A stretch of DNA of 64,000 nt, taken from contig NZ_CP045246.1 in NCBI RefSeq assembly GCF_035189165.1, positions 186,001-250,000 of the forward strand, written 5' to 3'. Made by a program: the position numbers and the translations under genes. This DNA is from Arthrobacter sp. JZ12. Its GTDB lineage: Bacteria > Actinomycetota > Actinomycetes > Actinomycetales > Micrococcaceae. Positions 1-8,268 of the stretch are shown one piece after another; within the stretch, counting starts at the first letter, position 1; every line of letters begins with the position of its first letter. The notes beneath the pieces are model-generated. The model was not told where the DNA came from. It worked only from the letters and a program-made list of their open reading frames with translations, and did no database searches.

Positions 1-1211
1 GCAGTGGCGGCCGCAGCCCACTCCACAAGGTTCCTGGTCTGGTTGGCGAAGGAATGTTCGTCGCTGCCCCAGGGATCCTTGAAGAAGAAACCTAGGGCCG
101 GGATGTTGCCCGTCTCTCCGGCCGCGTCCGCGAGTGCCATGAGCCTCGCGAGGTCCAGCACCATGGGTGCGGCGAGCATGGAGTCGAACGCACTCCAGGT
201 TGTCTGCAGGGTCAGGCGGGATCCAAGGAATCCCTCGATGTTGATGTGGTCCCAGGCGACCTTGGTTTCTCCGAGGTCCTGCACGTTGTCGATGTGGAGT
301 GGGGTAACGGCGCCCCCGGTAAGCTCCTGCAGGCCGCGGTTCTTGGACTGCAGCTTCCCGGAAACAGCCTGGGGGTCCGCGAGCGTGGCTCCGTCACCAC
401 CGCCGAGCAGGTTGGTCCCGGCCCAGGACAGTACCCGCAGGCCCCGCGACGCCAGCGCGGGAGCAAGGACGGAGCGCAGCCAAGTCTGTCCGGTTTTGCC
501 GTCCTGTCCGGCTGTGGCGATTCCCTGGCGATCCGCCAGTATGCGCAACGCCGGCACATTCAGGGCAGTCGACGGCGTGAAGCACACATAGGGGGCGCCG
601 GCGAGGACCGCGGCGTAGGCACTTACCGAGCTTGGAGGCAGTACAGCCCTTGCCGGGTCCTCGAGCGCGGCCAAAAGCAGGTCCGGATCTTCGAACTCGG
701 GGGCAGGTGCTGCGGGCGGTTCAGTGGACGCGACATCAAGCACGATCACGCGGGCGAGGCTGTGGGTCTCCCTGAACTCGAGGATGTCCTGGGCCAGGCG
801 CCGGGCGACCTGTGCCTGGGATTCCGAACCCTGCCCGGGGTCGTAGCCGGGACGGACCCGTTGGTCGGTGTCCACCAGATGCGCGCGCACCGATTCGATG
901 AGGTGTGGCGGCAGCATCCCGGACTCTACGAGTCCTTCTGCCCGTTTGGCCATGCACACCTCGCTGATGTCATGGCCGCCGATCAGGAGTTCCCGGTAAG
1001 AGGGGAGGGCTACGCCGTCGAACTGCTTCTGCTCCGTGACGCACCCCGTGGGATCCGCGTAGCCGGCGGAGATTGCGGCAAGGCCGGCAGCAGCGGTTGT
1101 TGCCACAGATCCACGCGCTCCAATCAGCCAGATGCCGGTCCTTCCGAACGAATGGACTCGGTTGTCCGCTTGCAGCGGTTCATCCGGGATCCTCTCGGCT
1201 GATGTTCCCAA
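1..1211 (-). CDS. Myo-inositol-phosphate synthase-like protein (3' end beyond left edge)
   Basis: Reading the minus strand from a TTG at 1211 gives an open frame of over 400 codons to the left edge without a stop, so the C terminus is missing. The N-terminal part has a dinucleotide-binding stretch (WLIGARGSVATT, about residues 27-38). Further on are AGTNLLGGGDG, the NxGLQELTGG region, HIDNVQDLGETK, AWDHINIEGFLG and SMLAAPMVLDLARL, the conserved order of the NAD-dependent inositol-phosphate synthase family, which cyclises a hexose 6-phosphate. The TTG is chosen because AAAGGA lies 7 nt upstream and an in-frame TGA lies just before it. It is transcribed toward the left edge, 138 bp after an exported isomerase-like gene on the same strand. 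True synthase or a divergent dehydrogenase of that fold cannot be decided here. Confidence 0.8.
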   Translation of the reverse strand, partial: MGTSAERIPDEPLQADNRVHSFGRTGIWLIGARGSVATTAAAGLAAISAGYADPTGCVTEQKQFDGVALPSYRELLIGGHDISEVCMAKRAEGLVESGMLPPHLIESVRAHLVDTDQRVRPGYDPGQGSESQAQVARRLAQDILEFRETHSLARVIVLDVASTEPPAAPAPEFEDPDLLLAALEDPARAVLPPSSVSAYAAVLAGAPYVCFTPSTALNVPALRILADRQGIATAGQDGKTGQTWLRSVLAPALASRGLRVLSWAGTNLLGGGDGATLADPQAVSGKLQSKNRGLQELTGGAVTPLHIDNVQDLGETKVAWDHINIEGFLGSRLTLQTTWSAFDSMLAAPMVLDLARLMALADAAGETGNIPALGFFFKDPWGSDEHSFANQTRNLVEWAAAAT

Positions 1212-1295
1212 TTCGGTGTCCTTTCACAGGTGGAGCAAAGCAGGCGGGCAGCGGCCAGGCGCAACACGCAGATGCAGGTGGAGAAGAGTATGGGC

Positions 1296-1333
1296 CGCTC
1301 TCCGGGTGCCGACTGGACGGTACCCGGAGAGCG
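1296..1333 (-). terminator. Hairpin after exported isomerase gene
   Basis: Arms 1296-1310 and 1319-1333 pair over 15 bp with one mismatch around an 8-nt loop (core CGCTCTCCGGGT / ACCCGGAGAGCG). It lies just past the stop of the 1350-2318 gene and before the inositol-phosphate synthase-like gene on the same strand. There is no clear T-run, so it may only attenuate. Confidence 0.5.
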
Positions 1334-1349
1334 ACGGGATGCGGCGTGA

Positions 1350-2318
1350 TCAGTAGGAGTAGCAGGTGAGGAAGTTGAAGCTGTCCTCAGCGAACTCACG
1401 GGTTGCCGGAGCGCCATCGCGCTCAATCACGTAGTACTTGACGTGGCCCTGGGCGGCGTCGAGGATCGGACCCCATTCGATGTCCCCTTCACCGACATCG
1501 GTCAGCAGCGGGAAGCTCTGGAATCCGAGGGTGTTGTCGGGCAGGGCGCCGTCCTTGATGTGGAGCAGTTCGATCCGGTCGCCGTAGCGCTCAAGCAGGT
1601 CAACAACGTCGACCCCGGCGTCGGATGCCCAGAAGACGTCCAGCTGGAATGCGACGTAGCGGGGGTCTGTGTTGGCCAGGAGCACTTCATATGCCGTGGT
1701 CCGTTCTCCCGTTTCCGGGTTGGTAACGAGCGTTGTGAACTCCCACCAGTGGTTGTGCCCGAAGTGCTTCCCCGTTCCCGCCTCCGTGGAAAGCTGTCCG
1801 AGGCGGTTCATCGCCTCGGCGGTGGCCAGCACATCCGCGTAAGTGCTTGTACCGTCCCGGTTGATGCCGGGCGATGCCCAGCCTCCGGAACCGGTGTACT
1901 TCTGCCCGATCGTCTTGGCGTACGCAAGCGTCTCGTCGAATGTGGTCTCAGCAGTACTACCGTGCGCCGACGGTGCTTTGAGTCCGTATTCCTTGAGCAG
2001 GTCCCGGAACTCCTCGGCCGACCGTCCCTCGTACGACGCACCGAACGGCTCCACGTTCTTGTACCCGATCTCCGCCAGTTCTGCGAGGATCCCCTCCGTG
2101 CCGACCTCCTGCTGCCAGCCGGCGTAGCTGTAGAGCTGGAAGGAGATCTTGCTGGCAGGCACGCTCCGGCCGGCGCATTCGGCAGCGGCATTGGCGTTGC
2201 CGGACGCGGGGGCTGCGACAGCAGGTCCGGCCAGGACCGCCGTGGCTGCGACAGCGAGCGACGCCGCTGCGGCGAGCTTGCGGGCAGTGCCCGAGACGAT
2301 GGTGTTGTCCTTGATCAA
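1350..2318 (-). CDS. Exported sugar phosphate isomerase/epimerase-fold protein
   Basis: A 322-residue protein with a Sec-type signal peptide (basic start, hydrophobic residues 14-33, AVAAPA cleavage region near 36) and a xylose-isomerase-like TIM barrel (AP endonuclease 2 superfamily). Visible family pieces are ISFQLYSYAGW, NVEPFGASYEG, GHNHWWEF, FQLDVFWASDAG and LLHIKDG, which carry the usual His/Asp/Glu metal ligands. The start is TTG at 2318 with AAGGAGG 5-6 nt upstream. Export means it probably does not act on phosphorylated cytosolic sugars; secreted relatives are annotated as hydrolases or epimerases of oxidised sugars, but the substrate is unknown. A homologous exported protein lies at 4066 across a ROK regulator. 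Confidence 0.82.
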   Translation of the reverse strand: MIKDNTIVSGTARKLAAAASLAVAATAVLAGPAVAAPASGNANAAAECAGRSVPASKISFQLYSYAGWQQEVGTEGILAELAEIGYKNVEPFGASYEGRSAEEFRDLLKEYGLKAPSAHGSTAETTFDETLAYAKTIGQKYTGSGGWASPGINRDGTSTYADVLATAEAMNRLGQLSTEAGTGKHFGHNHWWEFTTLVTNPETGERTTAYEVLLANTDPRYVAFQLDVFWASDAGVDVVDLLERYGDRIELLHIKDGALPDNTLGFQSFPLLTDVGEGDIEWGPILDAAQGHVKYYVIERDGAPATREFAEDSFNFLTCYSY

Positions 2319-2566
2319 AGCTTCCTCCTTGAAGTGATGCCACCGTGGTCAACGCCGTTCCGGTTCCAGCGCTGGACGCTGAAAGAGACGCTGATCACAC
2401 ACGAACCTAACACGACTAATGACGGCTAACAACGAATGTTGAGCCGCGTTCGATGTATCAGCGCGACTTTCGGGCAAACTTCGGTCGAAATACCCGGTCG
2501 TACCTAGCAATGGGGCCGGTCACGAGAGGAAAGACGTTTCGTCGATAGGTGTGCTGTAATTGGTCG

Positions 2567-3769
2567 ATGAGTGACATAAGTAGCTTCAACGGGCTTGGTT
2601 CGTCGGGGGCCAGTGAGCTGTTCCAGATCCTGCGGGACGGGCGCCCCCGCACCAGGACCGAGCTGGCGGAACAGATGGGTCTGGCGCGCTCCACGGTCAC
2701 GCTGCGGATTGAAGCCCTGATGGAACTGGGGCTCGTCGGTTTCGTGGACGACGCCGTCTCCACCGGTGGGCGCCCATCCTCCCGCATTGCGCTCAAGGCG
2801 GGCAGCAAGGTGGTCCTGGGTGTGGACATTGGAGCTTCGCATGTGCACGTGGCCGTGACGGATCTGACCGGACACCGCCTTCGCGAGGACTCCCGGACGC
2901 TCGAGGTCACCCGGGGACCGGACGTTGTCCTGGAGGCCGTAGTCGAGATGGGCAGCAACCTGCTCAAGGAATCCGGCCGCGCGGCCGAGGACCTCCTGGC
3001 CGTCGGGATCGGAGTGCCGGGACCGGTGGAACACCGCACAGGCAGGCCCATCAACCCGCCGATCATGCCCGGCTGGAACGGCTTCGACGTTCCCGGTTAC
3101 CTTCAGAACCACTTTCACGTCCCAGTGCTTGTGGACAATGACGTGAACATCATGGCGCTGGGCGAGCGCAATGTGGCGTGGCCGCATGTCGACAACCTCA
3201 TCTTCGTCAAGGTCGCCACCGGTATCGGGTCGGGGATTGTCTCCAGTGGAATGCTCCAGCGCGGCGCCGATGGTGTTGCAGGGGATATCGGCCATATTCG
3301 GGTTCACAACGGTGCGGGCGTGCCGTGCCACTGCGGAAACCTTGACTGCCTTGAAGCAGTGGCATCCGGTCCCGCAGTGGCGGCCAAACTTCGGGCCCAG
3401 GGCCTGGAGGCCAAAAGCAGCGAGGATGTGGTCCGCCTGGTGGGGGCGGGCACTACCGAGGCGGTGCATGCAGTCCGGCAGGCCGGCAGGGATGTCGGCG
3501 AGGTCCTGTCCGCATGTGTAAGTCTGATCAATCCGTCGGTGATTGTCATCGGCGGTTCCATGGCGCTGACTGGTGAGCACTTCATCGCAGGAATCCGGGA
3601 GGTCGTGTACTCGCGTACCATTCCCCTGGCCACCCAGCATCTGCAGATCGTGCAGTCCAGCTCGGGCCTGGATGCTGGTGTGCTCGGAGCCAGCATGCTG
3701 GCAATCCACCACGCCATGTCTCCACAGAGGATCGACGCAATGTTGGGCCTGGCCGGGTCCGTAGGGTAG
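2567..3769 (+). CDS. ROK family transcriptional regulator (NagC/XylR type)
   Basis: About 400 residues. An N-terminal winged helix-turn-helix (residues ~15-60, TELAEQMGLARSTVTLRIEAL) is followed by a ROK sugar-kinase-like domain with the phosphate-binding DIGASH (87-92), VDNDVN, and the zinc motif CHCGNLDC (Cys254, Cys256, Cys261). Such proteins bind DNA and respond to a sugar or sugar phosphate. The ATG at 2567 is preferred because the DNA-binding domain starts soon after; an in-frame GTG at 2549 is the alternative and neither has a good Shine-Dalgarno. It is divergent from the exported isomerase at 1350-2318 and 296 bp before a second one at 4066, so those two are the likely targets. Confidence 0.88.
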   Translation: MSDISSFNGLGSSGASELFQILRDGRPRTRTELAEQMGLARSTVTLRIEALMELGLVGFVDDAVSTGGRPSSRIALKAGSKVVLGVDIGASHVHVAVTDLTGHRLREDSRTLEVTRGPDVVLEAVVEMGSNLLKESGRAAEDLLAVGIGVPGPVEHRTGRPINPPIMPGWNGFDVPGYLQNHFHVPVLVDNDVNIMALGERNVAWPHVDNLIFVKVATGIGSGIVSSGMLQRGADGVAGDIGHIRVHNGAGVPCHCGNLDCLEAVASGPAVAAKLRAQGLEAKSSEDVVRLVGAGTTEAVHAVRQAGRDVGEVLSACVSLINPSVIVIGGSMALTGEHFIAGIREVVYSRTIPLATQHLQIVQSSSGLDAGVLGASMLAIHHAMSPQRIDAMLGLAGSVG

Positions 3770-3789
3770 CCGACGTCGAGTGCCGAAAT

Positions 3790-3811
3790 TGATCGGCAAC
3801 TGATCGGCGAC
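3790..3811 (+). repeat. Tandem 11-bp direct repeat upstream of promoter
   Basis: TGATCGGCAAC is followed directly by TGATCGGCGAC, ending 6 nt before a -35 box at 3818. The spacing of one helical turn suggests a regulator site. The rest of the 296-bp gap 3770-4065 holds the promoter and a long leader with no recognised RNA. Confidence 0.4.
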
Positions 3812-3817
3812 TTTTGC

Positions 3818-3847
3818 TTGACAGGCAACAAAACCCGGACCTAGGCT
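3818..3847 (+). promoter_or_regulatory. Predicted sigma-A-like promoter of the 4066 gene
   Basis: TTGACA (3818-3823), an 18-nt spacer and TAGGCT (3842-3847). Use of this promoter would give a leader of about 210 nt before the ATG at 4066. Confidence 0.45.
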
Positions 3848-4065
3848 CGAGTCCACAAAGCTGGCTCGGATCCAAGGTCAGGAAGTAGAAGCGGCAAGCT
3901 GTGGCGAAGAAGCCGGAGGCTGACGCAACTAACTTGTGCTCCTGGTTGCTGTGGCAGCTCCAAAGGCTCACGCCATCCCCACTGTCCCGCTGCGCTCTGC
4001 AGCATCCTTGAGCTTTCCGCTGCCAATGCCGGTGCGGAAGGTTTATCTGCCAGAAAGGCAAACAC

Positions 4066-5022
4066 ATGTGCTTCGGATTCAATGCCCCCGGTGCCCTTCG
4101 TCGTTCACTGGAAGAGAAGGGAGTGGACCGACGCAGCTTCCTTCGCGGAGCGGTTGCGGCGGGCGTTGGAGTTGGACTTGCCGGTCTTGGAGGCAGTGCG
4201 GCAATCGCGGCCCCGGCTTCCAGCGCCGCGAGGGCAGGTAGGCCCGTTCCTCCTGGGCTGATCAGCATCCAGCTCTACACGCTCCGCTCCATCATGCGGG
4301 GCGAGGGGGTCGACGCGACCCTGGCGAGCCTGGCCGACTACGGATACACGAAGGTTGAGCTCGCCGGGCTCTACGGCCGCACGGCCGAGGCAATGCGCGC
4401 AACCCTGGACTCGCTCGGGATCACACCGTCCTCCAGCCACGACGGCATCAGCAGTGATGCTGCGGCCCTCGAAACCAAGATCGCGAACGCAGTAACACTG
4501 GGACAGACCCATATCAACGTTCCCTACCTGGACTCGACGAATGCTGATGACTGGCGCCGGTGGGCGGACCAGATGAACGCTGAGGCCGCCGTGGCCCGGG
4601 ATGCCGGCCTGAAGTACGGCTACCACAACCATGCCCACGAGTTCACGACCGACCTCGGCAACGGACTTACCCCGTGGGACATCTTCACCAGCAGGCTCGA
4701 TCCCAAGCTGGTCCACCTGGAAGTCGACCTCTACTGGGCGGTGACCGGCGGTGTTGGCGTCGGCGCATCCGATCCGATTCAGTTCGCCATCGACACGATC
4801 CTGGAGGCCCCGCAGAAGGTCCTGCAGTACCACGTGAAGGACAAGGAGAACCTAACCGGCGACCGCAACTTCGCTGACCTCGGTACGGGGATCATCGACT
4901 TCGCCCGCATCTTCCGCGCACATACTCCGAAGGAGTACATCGTCGAGAACGATCAGCCCGATGTCACCCCGCTGCAGACCGCGGAAGTCGGATACAACTA
5001 CCTCCGGAGCCTCCGCTTCTAG
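4066..5022 (+). CDS. Tat-exported sugar phosphate isomerase/epimerase-fold protein
   Basis: A 318-residue protein with a twin-arginine signal (DRRSFLRG, Arg22-Arg23, then a Gly/Ala-rich hydrophobic run to about residue 50) and the xylose-isomerase-like TIM barrel. Family elements include ISIQLYTLRS, YTKVELAGLYG, KYGYHNHAHEF, HLEVDLYWAV, LQYHVKD and EYIVENDQP, with His/Asp/Glu residues that fit a divalent metal site. ATG 4066 has AAAGG 9 nt upstream; starting at the internal GTG would remove sequence ahead of the Tat motif. Tat export suggests folding with metal before secretion. It shares fold and probably a role with the protein at 1350-2318 but uses a different export route. Substrate unknown. 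Confidence 0.85.
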   Translation: MCFGFNAPGALRRSLEEKGVDRRSFLRGAVAAGVGVGLAGLGGSAAIAAPASSAARAGRPVPPGLISIQLYTLRSIMRGEGVDATLASLADYGYTKVELAGLYGRTAEAMRATLDSLGITPSSSHDGISSDAAALETKIANAVTLGQTHINVPYLDSTNADDWRRWADQMNAEAAVARDAGLKYGYHNHAHEFTTDLGNGLTPWDIFTSRLDPKLVHLEVDLYWAVTGGVGVGASDPIQFAIDTILEAPQKVLQYHVKDKENLTGDRNFADLGTGIIDFARIFRAHTPKEYIVENDQPDVTPLQTAEVGYNYLRSLRF

Positions 5023-5035
5023 TCCAGTCTGAGCA

Positions 5036-5082
5036 GAAGCCGGGCCGACTGCCCCCGTACGGGAGGCCGTCCGCCCGGCTTC
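5036..5082 (+). terminator. Terminator hairpin after the 4066 gene
   Basis: GAAGCCGGGC (5036-5045) pairs with GCCCGGCTTC (5073-5082). The loop holds a smaller palindrome CCCGTACGGG. It lies 14 nt past the stop and 55 nt before pyrE. No strong T-run. Confidence 0.6.
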
Positions 5083-5137
5083 CGCGTTAACACGAAGTTG
5101 ATCCGGCGCGGCTTGGCGCCCTACTAAACTGAAGCGC

Positions 5138-5701
5138 ATGACCGACATTGCCGCTGCCCGTGCCCGACTTCGTGAACTCATCCTCGAACTGGCGGTGGTG
5201 CGGGGGCGTGTGACCCTTTCCAGCGGCAAGGAAGCTGACTACTACATCGACTTGCGGCGGGTCACCCTGCATCATGAGGCATCGGCCCTGGTGGGCCGAG
5301 TCATGCTCGCAATGCTCGACGACGCCGGCATCCCCTTCTCGAGCGCGGGCGGACTGACGATGGGTGCCGACCCGGTGGGTACGGCGATCATGCACGTGGC
5401 CGCCGCCGAGGGGCGGGCAATCGACGCGTTCGTCGTCCGCAAGGCACAGAAGACCTATGGGATGGGCCGCCAGGTGGAAGGGCCGGAGATTGCCGGCCGC
5501 GACGTCGTCGTACTTGAAGACACCTCAACAACCGGCGGCTCGGCCCTCACTGCTGTGGAGGGCGTGCGGAAAGCAGGCGGCAACGTGCGCGCGGTGGCCG
5601 TCATTGTCGACAGGGATACCGGTTCCCGGGAGCGCATCGAAGCTGAAGCCGGCGTCCCCTACCTCTTCGCGTTCGGCAAGGACGAACTCGGCCTGGAGTA
5701 A
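5138..5701 (+). CDS. pyrE: Orotate phosphoribosyltransferase
   Basis: A 187-residue type I phosphoribosyltransferase that joins orotate to PRPP, giving OMP in pyrimidine synthesis. The orotate/PRPP loop region is seen as LSSGKEADYYIDLRRVTLHH (residues ~29-48), the conserved GADPVGTAI, and the PRPP-binding VVVLEDTSTTGGS (~123-136), where the usual ED-x-x-TTG pattern is intact. Length fits the family. Its TAA overlaps the ATG of the next gene (TAATG), so the two are translationally coupled. Confidence 0.95.
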   Translation: MTDIAAARARLRELILELAVVRGRVTLSSGKEADYYIDLRRVTLHHEASALVGRVMLAMLDDAGIPFSSAGGLTMGADPVGTAIMHVAAAEGRAIDAFVVRKAQKTYGMGRQVEGPEIAGRDVVVLEDTSTTGGSALTAVEGVRKAGGNVRAVAVIVDRDTGSRERIEAEAGVPYLFAFGKDELGLE

Positions 5702-6696
5702 TGACCAACGATCCGGAGCAGCTCCTGAGGTATGCCCACGGGCTGAAGGGAATGTCCCGTAGGCGCTTCCTGACCGGTTCGGCGCTTGGCCTCACTCTGG
5801 CCACGGACCTCTTCGTGACCCGGCGGATCCAGGAGGCCCGCGAAGAGCTGGCGATCATCCCGGTCGCCGACGAGTTTGCTGACCGCACCTACCCCAATGC
5901 CCGCTGGGTCCTCTTTCCCGGTTACAAGACCAGCTGGGAGGAGGGCGTCTGGATCATGAATTCGCTTCGGCCGGTGCTCAGCCGCCGGGCACGCATGGCC
6001 GTGATGGGCTACTCAAACCGGGGACTGGACGTCGCCACGATCGTTGCTTCGCTCCGCCGTTACATCCGGACCCAGCAGATCGACAAGCTGTACTTCTACG
6101 GCCACAGCTTCGGGGGAATGGTGGCAGTGGAAGTCGCCTCCCGGCTCCGGGAGTTCGGCGTCAACGTCCAGTTCATCCTGCTCGATTCCAGTCCGCATGA
6201 CCGGTTCGACGTCGTGGACCAGGCGATGTTCGACGGCGTGGTCTACCTTTACGAGGCTGGCTACCGGGTGCCCTCGGTGCTGCGGGGCAGTTACGAACTT
6301 GCTGAGCGGATCGTGCACAAGAACGAGCGGACCTGGTCGCAGATCATTGACCAGACCCTTGAGCAGCTTTCGCCGCTGGCGCCCTCGAGCATTCTCATCC
6401 AGTCCCAGGCGTCCTACATCTTCCACTACAACGTCACCCGCTTCTCGTTGGGGGACACTCCCGTAGCCTTCATCGGCAATCCCGGAGACGGCACCGTGGA
6501 TTACGCCACCGCCCGGCCCGGTTGGGCTGCGGCGTTCCCCAACAACATGGTCTCCGCGGACCTGGTCACCGAGGGAGCACTGCCCGCCCATGCCAGCCCC
6601 CAGTGGAATCCGCTGATCTACCAGGCGGTGGTCCGCGAACTGCAGATGGACTTCCTCCCTCTGCCCAGGGGAGGGAAGACCAAGAGCCTGCGCTAG
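5701..6696 (+). CDS. Membrane-anchored or Tat-exported alpha/beta hydrolase
   Basis: A 331-residue protein. Residues 20-40 read RRRFLTG followed by a hydrophobic run, a twin-arginine-like signal or signal anchor. The hydrolase core has the nucleophile elbow GHSFGG (Ser136) and an LLDSSPHDR segment. The likely acid is in the IGNPGDGTVDY region and the His is late (LPAHAS). The start overlaps the pyrE stop, and co-location with pyrE is a common arrangement in related actinobacteria. The substrate cannot be inferred; an esterase-like role at the membrane is a reasonable guess. Confidence 0.75.
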   Translation: MTNDPEQLLRYAHGLKGMSRRRFLTGSALGLTLATDLFVTRRIQEAREELAIIPVADEFADRTYPNARWVLFPGYKTSWEEGVWIMNSLRPVLSRRARMAVMGYSNRGLDVATIVASLRRYIRTQQIDKLYFYGHSFGGMVAVEVASRLREFGVNVQFILLDSSPHDRFDVVDQAMFDGVVYLYEAGYRVPSVLRGSYELAERIVHKNERTWSQIIDQTLEQLSPLAPSSILIQSQASYIFHYNVTRFSLGDTPVAFIGNPGDGTVDYATARPGWAAAFPNNMVSADLVTEGALPAHASPQWNPLIYQAVVRELQMDFLPLPRGGKTKSLR

Positions 6697-6759
6697 GCGC
6701 TCGAGGGATCAGCGTCCTATAGTCGGCTGCACAGCGTCGTCGTTCGCAGGAGGTCTCAA

Positions 6760-7407
6760 TTGGTTGACGAGGAACGGCCCGGCGCGCAGCGCTGGGTGCC
6801 GGATACGACGGCGGTAAGCGCCCTGGCGGAGGCCGCCGCTTCCTGCCACGGCTGCGAGCTGTATCGGGATGCAACGCAGGTGGTCTTTTCCGCCGGACCG
6901 CAGGAGTCGCCGCTCATGCTGGTGGGGGAGCAGCCGGGGGACCAGGAGGACCAGCGCGGCCGTCCCTTCGTCGGACCAGCCGGGCGGCTTCTCGCCGAGG
7001 CGCTCACTGCCGCCGCCATCGACACGAAGACGGTGTACCTCACCAATGCCGTGAAGCACTTCCGGTTCGAGCGCCGGGGCAAAGCCCGCATCCACAAAAC
7101 GCCCGACGTCGGCAACATCACCGCCTGCCTGCCCTGGCTGGAGGCCGAGCTGCAGGCGGTGCGTCCCGCCGTCGTCGTCTGCCTGGGCGCGACCGCCGGC
7201 CGTGCAGTGTTAGGGCGGCCCGTCAGGATCGGCGCCGAACGCGGCGCGCTCATGCCCGGACCAGAGCGCCTGGCGCCGGCGCAGGTGCTGCTTACCACGC
7301 ACCCGTCCGCGCTGCTCCGGCTGCGGGACCCGGCGGACCGGGAGCCTGCCTTCGGACAGCTGGTCGCGGATCTTGCGGTGGCGCGGGACGCTGCGAAACC
7401 GGCCTAG
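6760..7407 (+). CDS. udgX: UdgX-type uracil-DNA glycosylase
   Basis: A 215-residue family-4-like uracil-DNA glycosylase of the UdgX branch, whose characterised mycobacterial member forms a covalent bond with the abasic site after removing uracil. Motif A is GEQPGDQED (56-64), motif B is HPSALLR (181-187). Cys29, Cys32, Cys123 and Cys141 fit the 4Fe-4S cluster. The UdgX-specific insertion is present as KARIH (108-112), with His112 as the expected covalent nucleophile; the usual sequence is KRRIH, so one Arg is Ala here. TTG 6760 is supported by AGGAGG 6 nt upstream. It converges on the HAD gene with only 3 nt between stops. Confidence 0.9.
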   Translation: MVDEERPGAQRWVPDTTAVSALAEAAASCHGCELYRDATQVVFSAGPQESPLMLVGEQPGDQEDQRGRPFVGPAGRLLAEALTAAAIDTKTVYLTNAVKHFRFERRGKARIHKTPDVGNITACLPWLEAELQAVRPAVVVCLGATAGRAVLGRPVRIGAERGALMPGPERLAPAQVLLTTHPSALLRLRDPADREPAFGQLVADLAVARDAAKPA

Positions 7408-7410
7408 GTC

Positions 7411-8190
7411 CTAAATCTGGTCGATAAGGTCCTTGACGGAGTCCACGATCTGGGCAGGCCGGAAGGGATAGGCCTCGATGTCGTTCCGCTGGGTGATGCC
7501 GGTAAGCACCAGCACTGTGTGCAGGCCGGCCTCCATCCCGGCGATGATGTCCGTGTCCATCCTGTCGCCCACCATGGCGGTAGTCTCCGAGTGGGCGTCG
7601 ATCTGGTTCATGGCGGAGCGGAACATCATGGGGTTCGGCTTGCCCACGACGTAGGGTTCGCGGTTGGTGGCCGCGGTGATGAGGGCAGCTATCGATCCCG
7701 TGGCTGGAAGCGGCCCCTCCTTCGACGGCCCAGTGGTGTCCGGGTTGGTGGCGATGAACCGTGCGCCGTCGATGATCAGACGGATGGCCTTGGTGATCGC
7801 CTCGAAGGAGTAGGTGCGCGTTTCACCCAGCACCACATAGTCCGGGTTCTGGTCGGTGAGCACAAAGCCAGCCTCGTGGAGCGCCGTGGTAAGTCCGGCC
7901 TCCCCAATGACGTAGGCCCGGCCTCCCGGCATCTGGTCCCGGAGGAACTGCGCCGTGGCAAGGGCTGAGGTCCAGAGGTTCTCCTCGGGCACCTCCAGTC
8001 CGGATGCCTTCAGCCGGGCGGCCAGGTCGCGCGGGGTGAAGATCGAGTTGTTGGTGAGGACCAGGAACCTCCGCGAGGTGGCAACCCAGCGATCGATCAG
8101 TTCAGCGGCTCCGGGAATGGCCTGGTTCTCGTGCACCAGCACGCCGTCCATGTCGGTCAGCCAGCACTCGATGTGTTCGTTTTCGCGCAT
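7411..8190 (-). CDS. HAD-IIA family phosphatase (NagD-like)
   Basis: A 259-residue HAD-superfamily hydrolase, subclass IIA. The nucleophile motif is DMDGVL (Asp13, Asp15), motif II is LTNNS, and the lysine motif is GKPNPMMF. Motif III/IV is MVGDRMDTDI, giving the Mg-binding acidic residues. NagD-like enzymes remove phosphate from small metabolites, including nucleoside monophosphates and damaged sugar phosphates; the substrate here is not evident. Divergent from the methyltransferase gene at 8269. Confidence 0.9.
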   Translation of the reverse strand: MRENEHIECWLTDMDGVLVHENQAIPGAAELIDRWVATSRRFLVLTNNSIFTPRDLAARLKASGLEVPEENLWTSALATAQFLRDQMPGGRAYVIGEAGLTTALHEAGFVLTDQNPDYVVLGETRTYSFEAITKAIRLIIDGARFIATNPDTTGPSKEGPLPATGSIAALITAATNREPYVVGKPNPMMFRSAMNQIDAHSETTAMVGDRMDTDIIAGMEAGLHTVLVLTGITQRNDIEAYPFRPAQIVDSVKDLIDQI

Positions 8191-8268
8191 TCGCTTCTCT
8201 CGTCGGGCAGGTAGCGGGGATACAACGTCGAATAAACCGTCGCCAGTCTTTCACCTTAGGCTTGGGGG

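Noticed and set aside
246-1202. Plus-strand 318-codon open frame at the left end
   Set aside because: Low-complexity, Gly/Arg-rich translation with no family resemblance; the minus strand encodes a clear inositol-phosphate synthase-like protein over the same bases.
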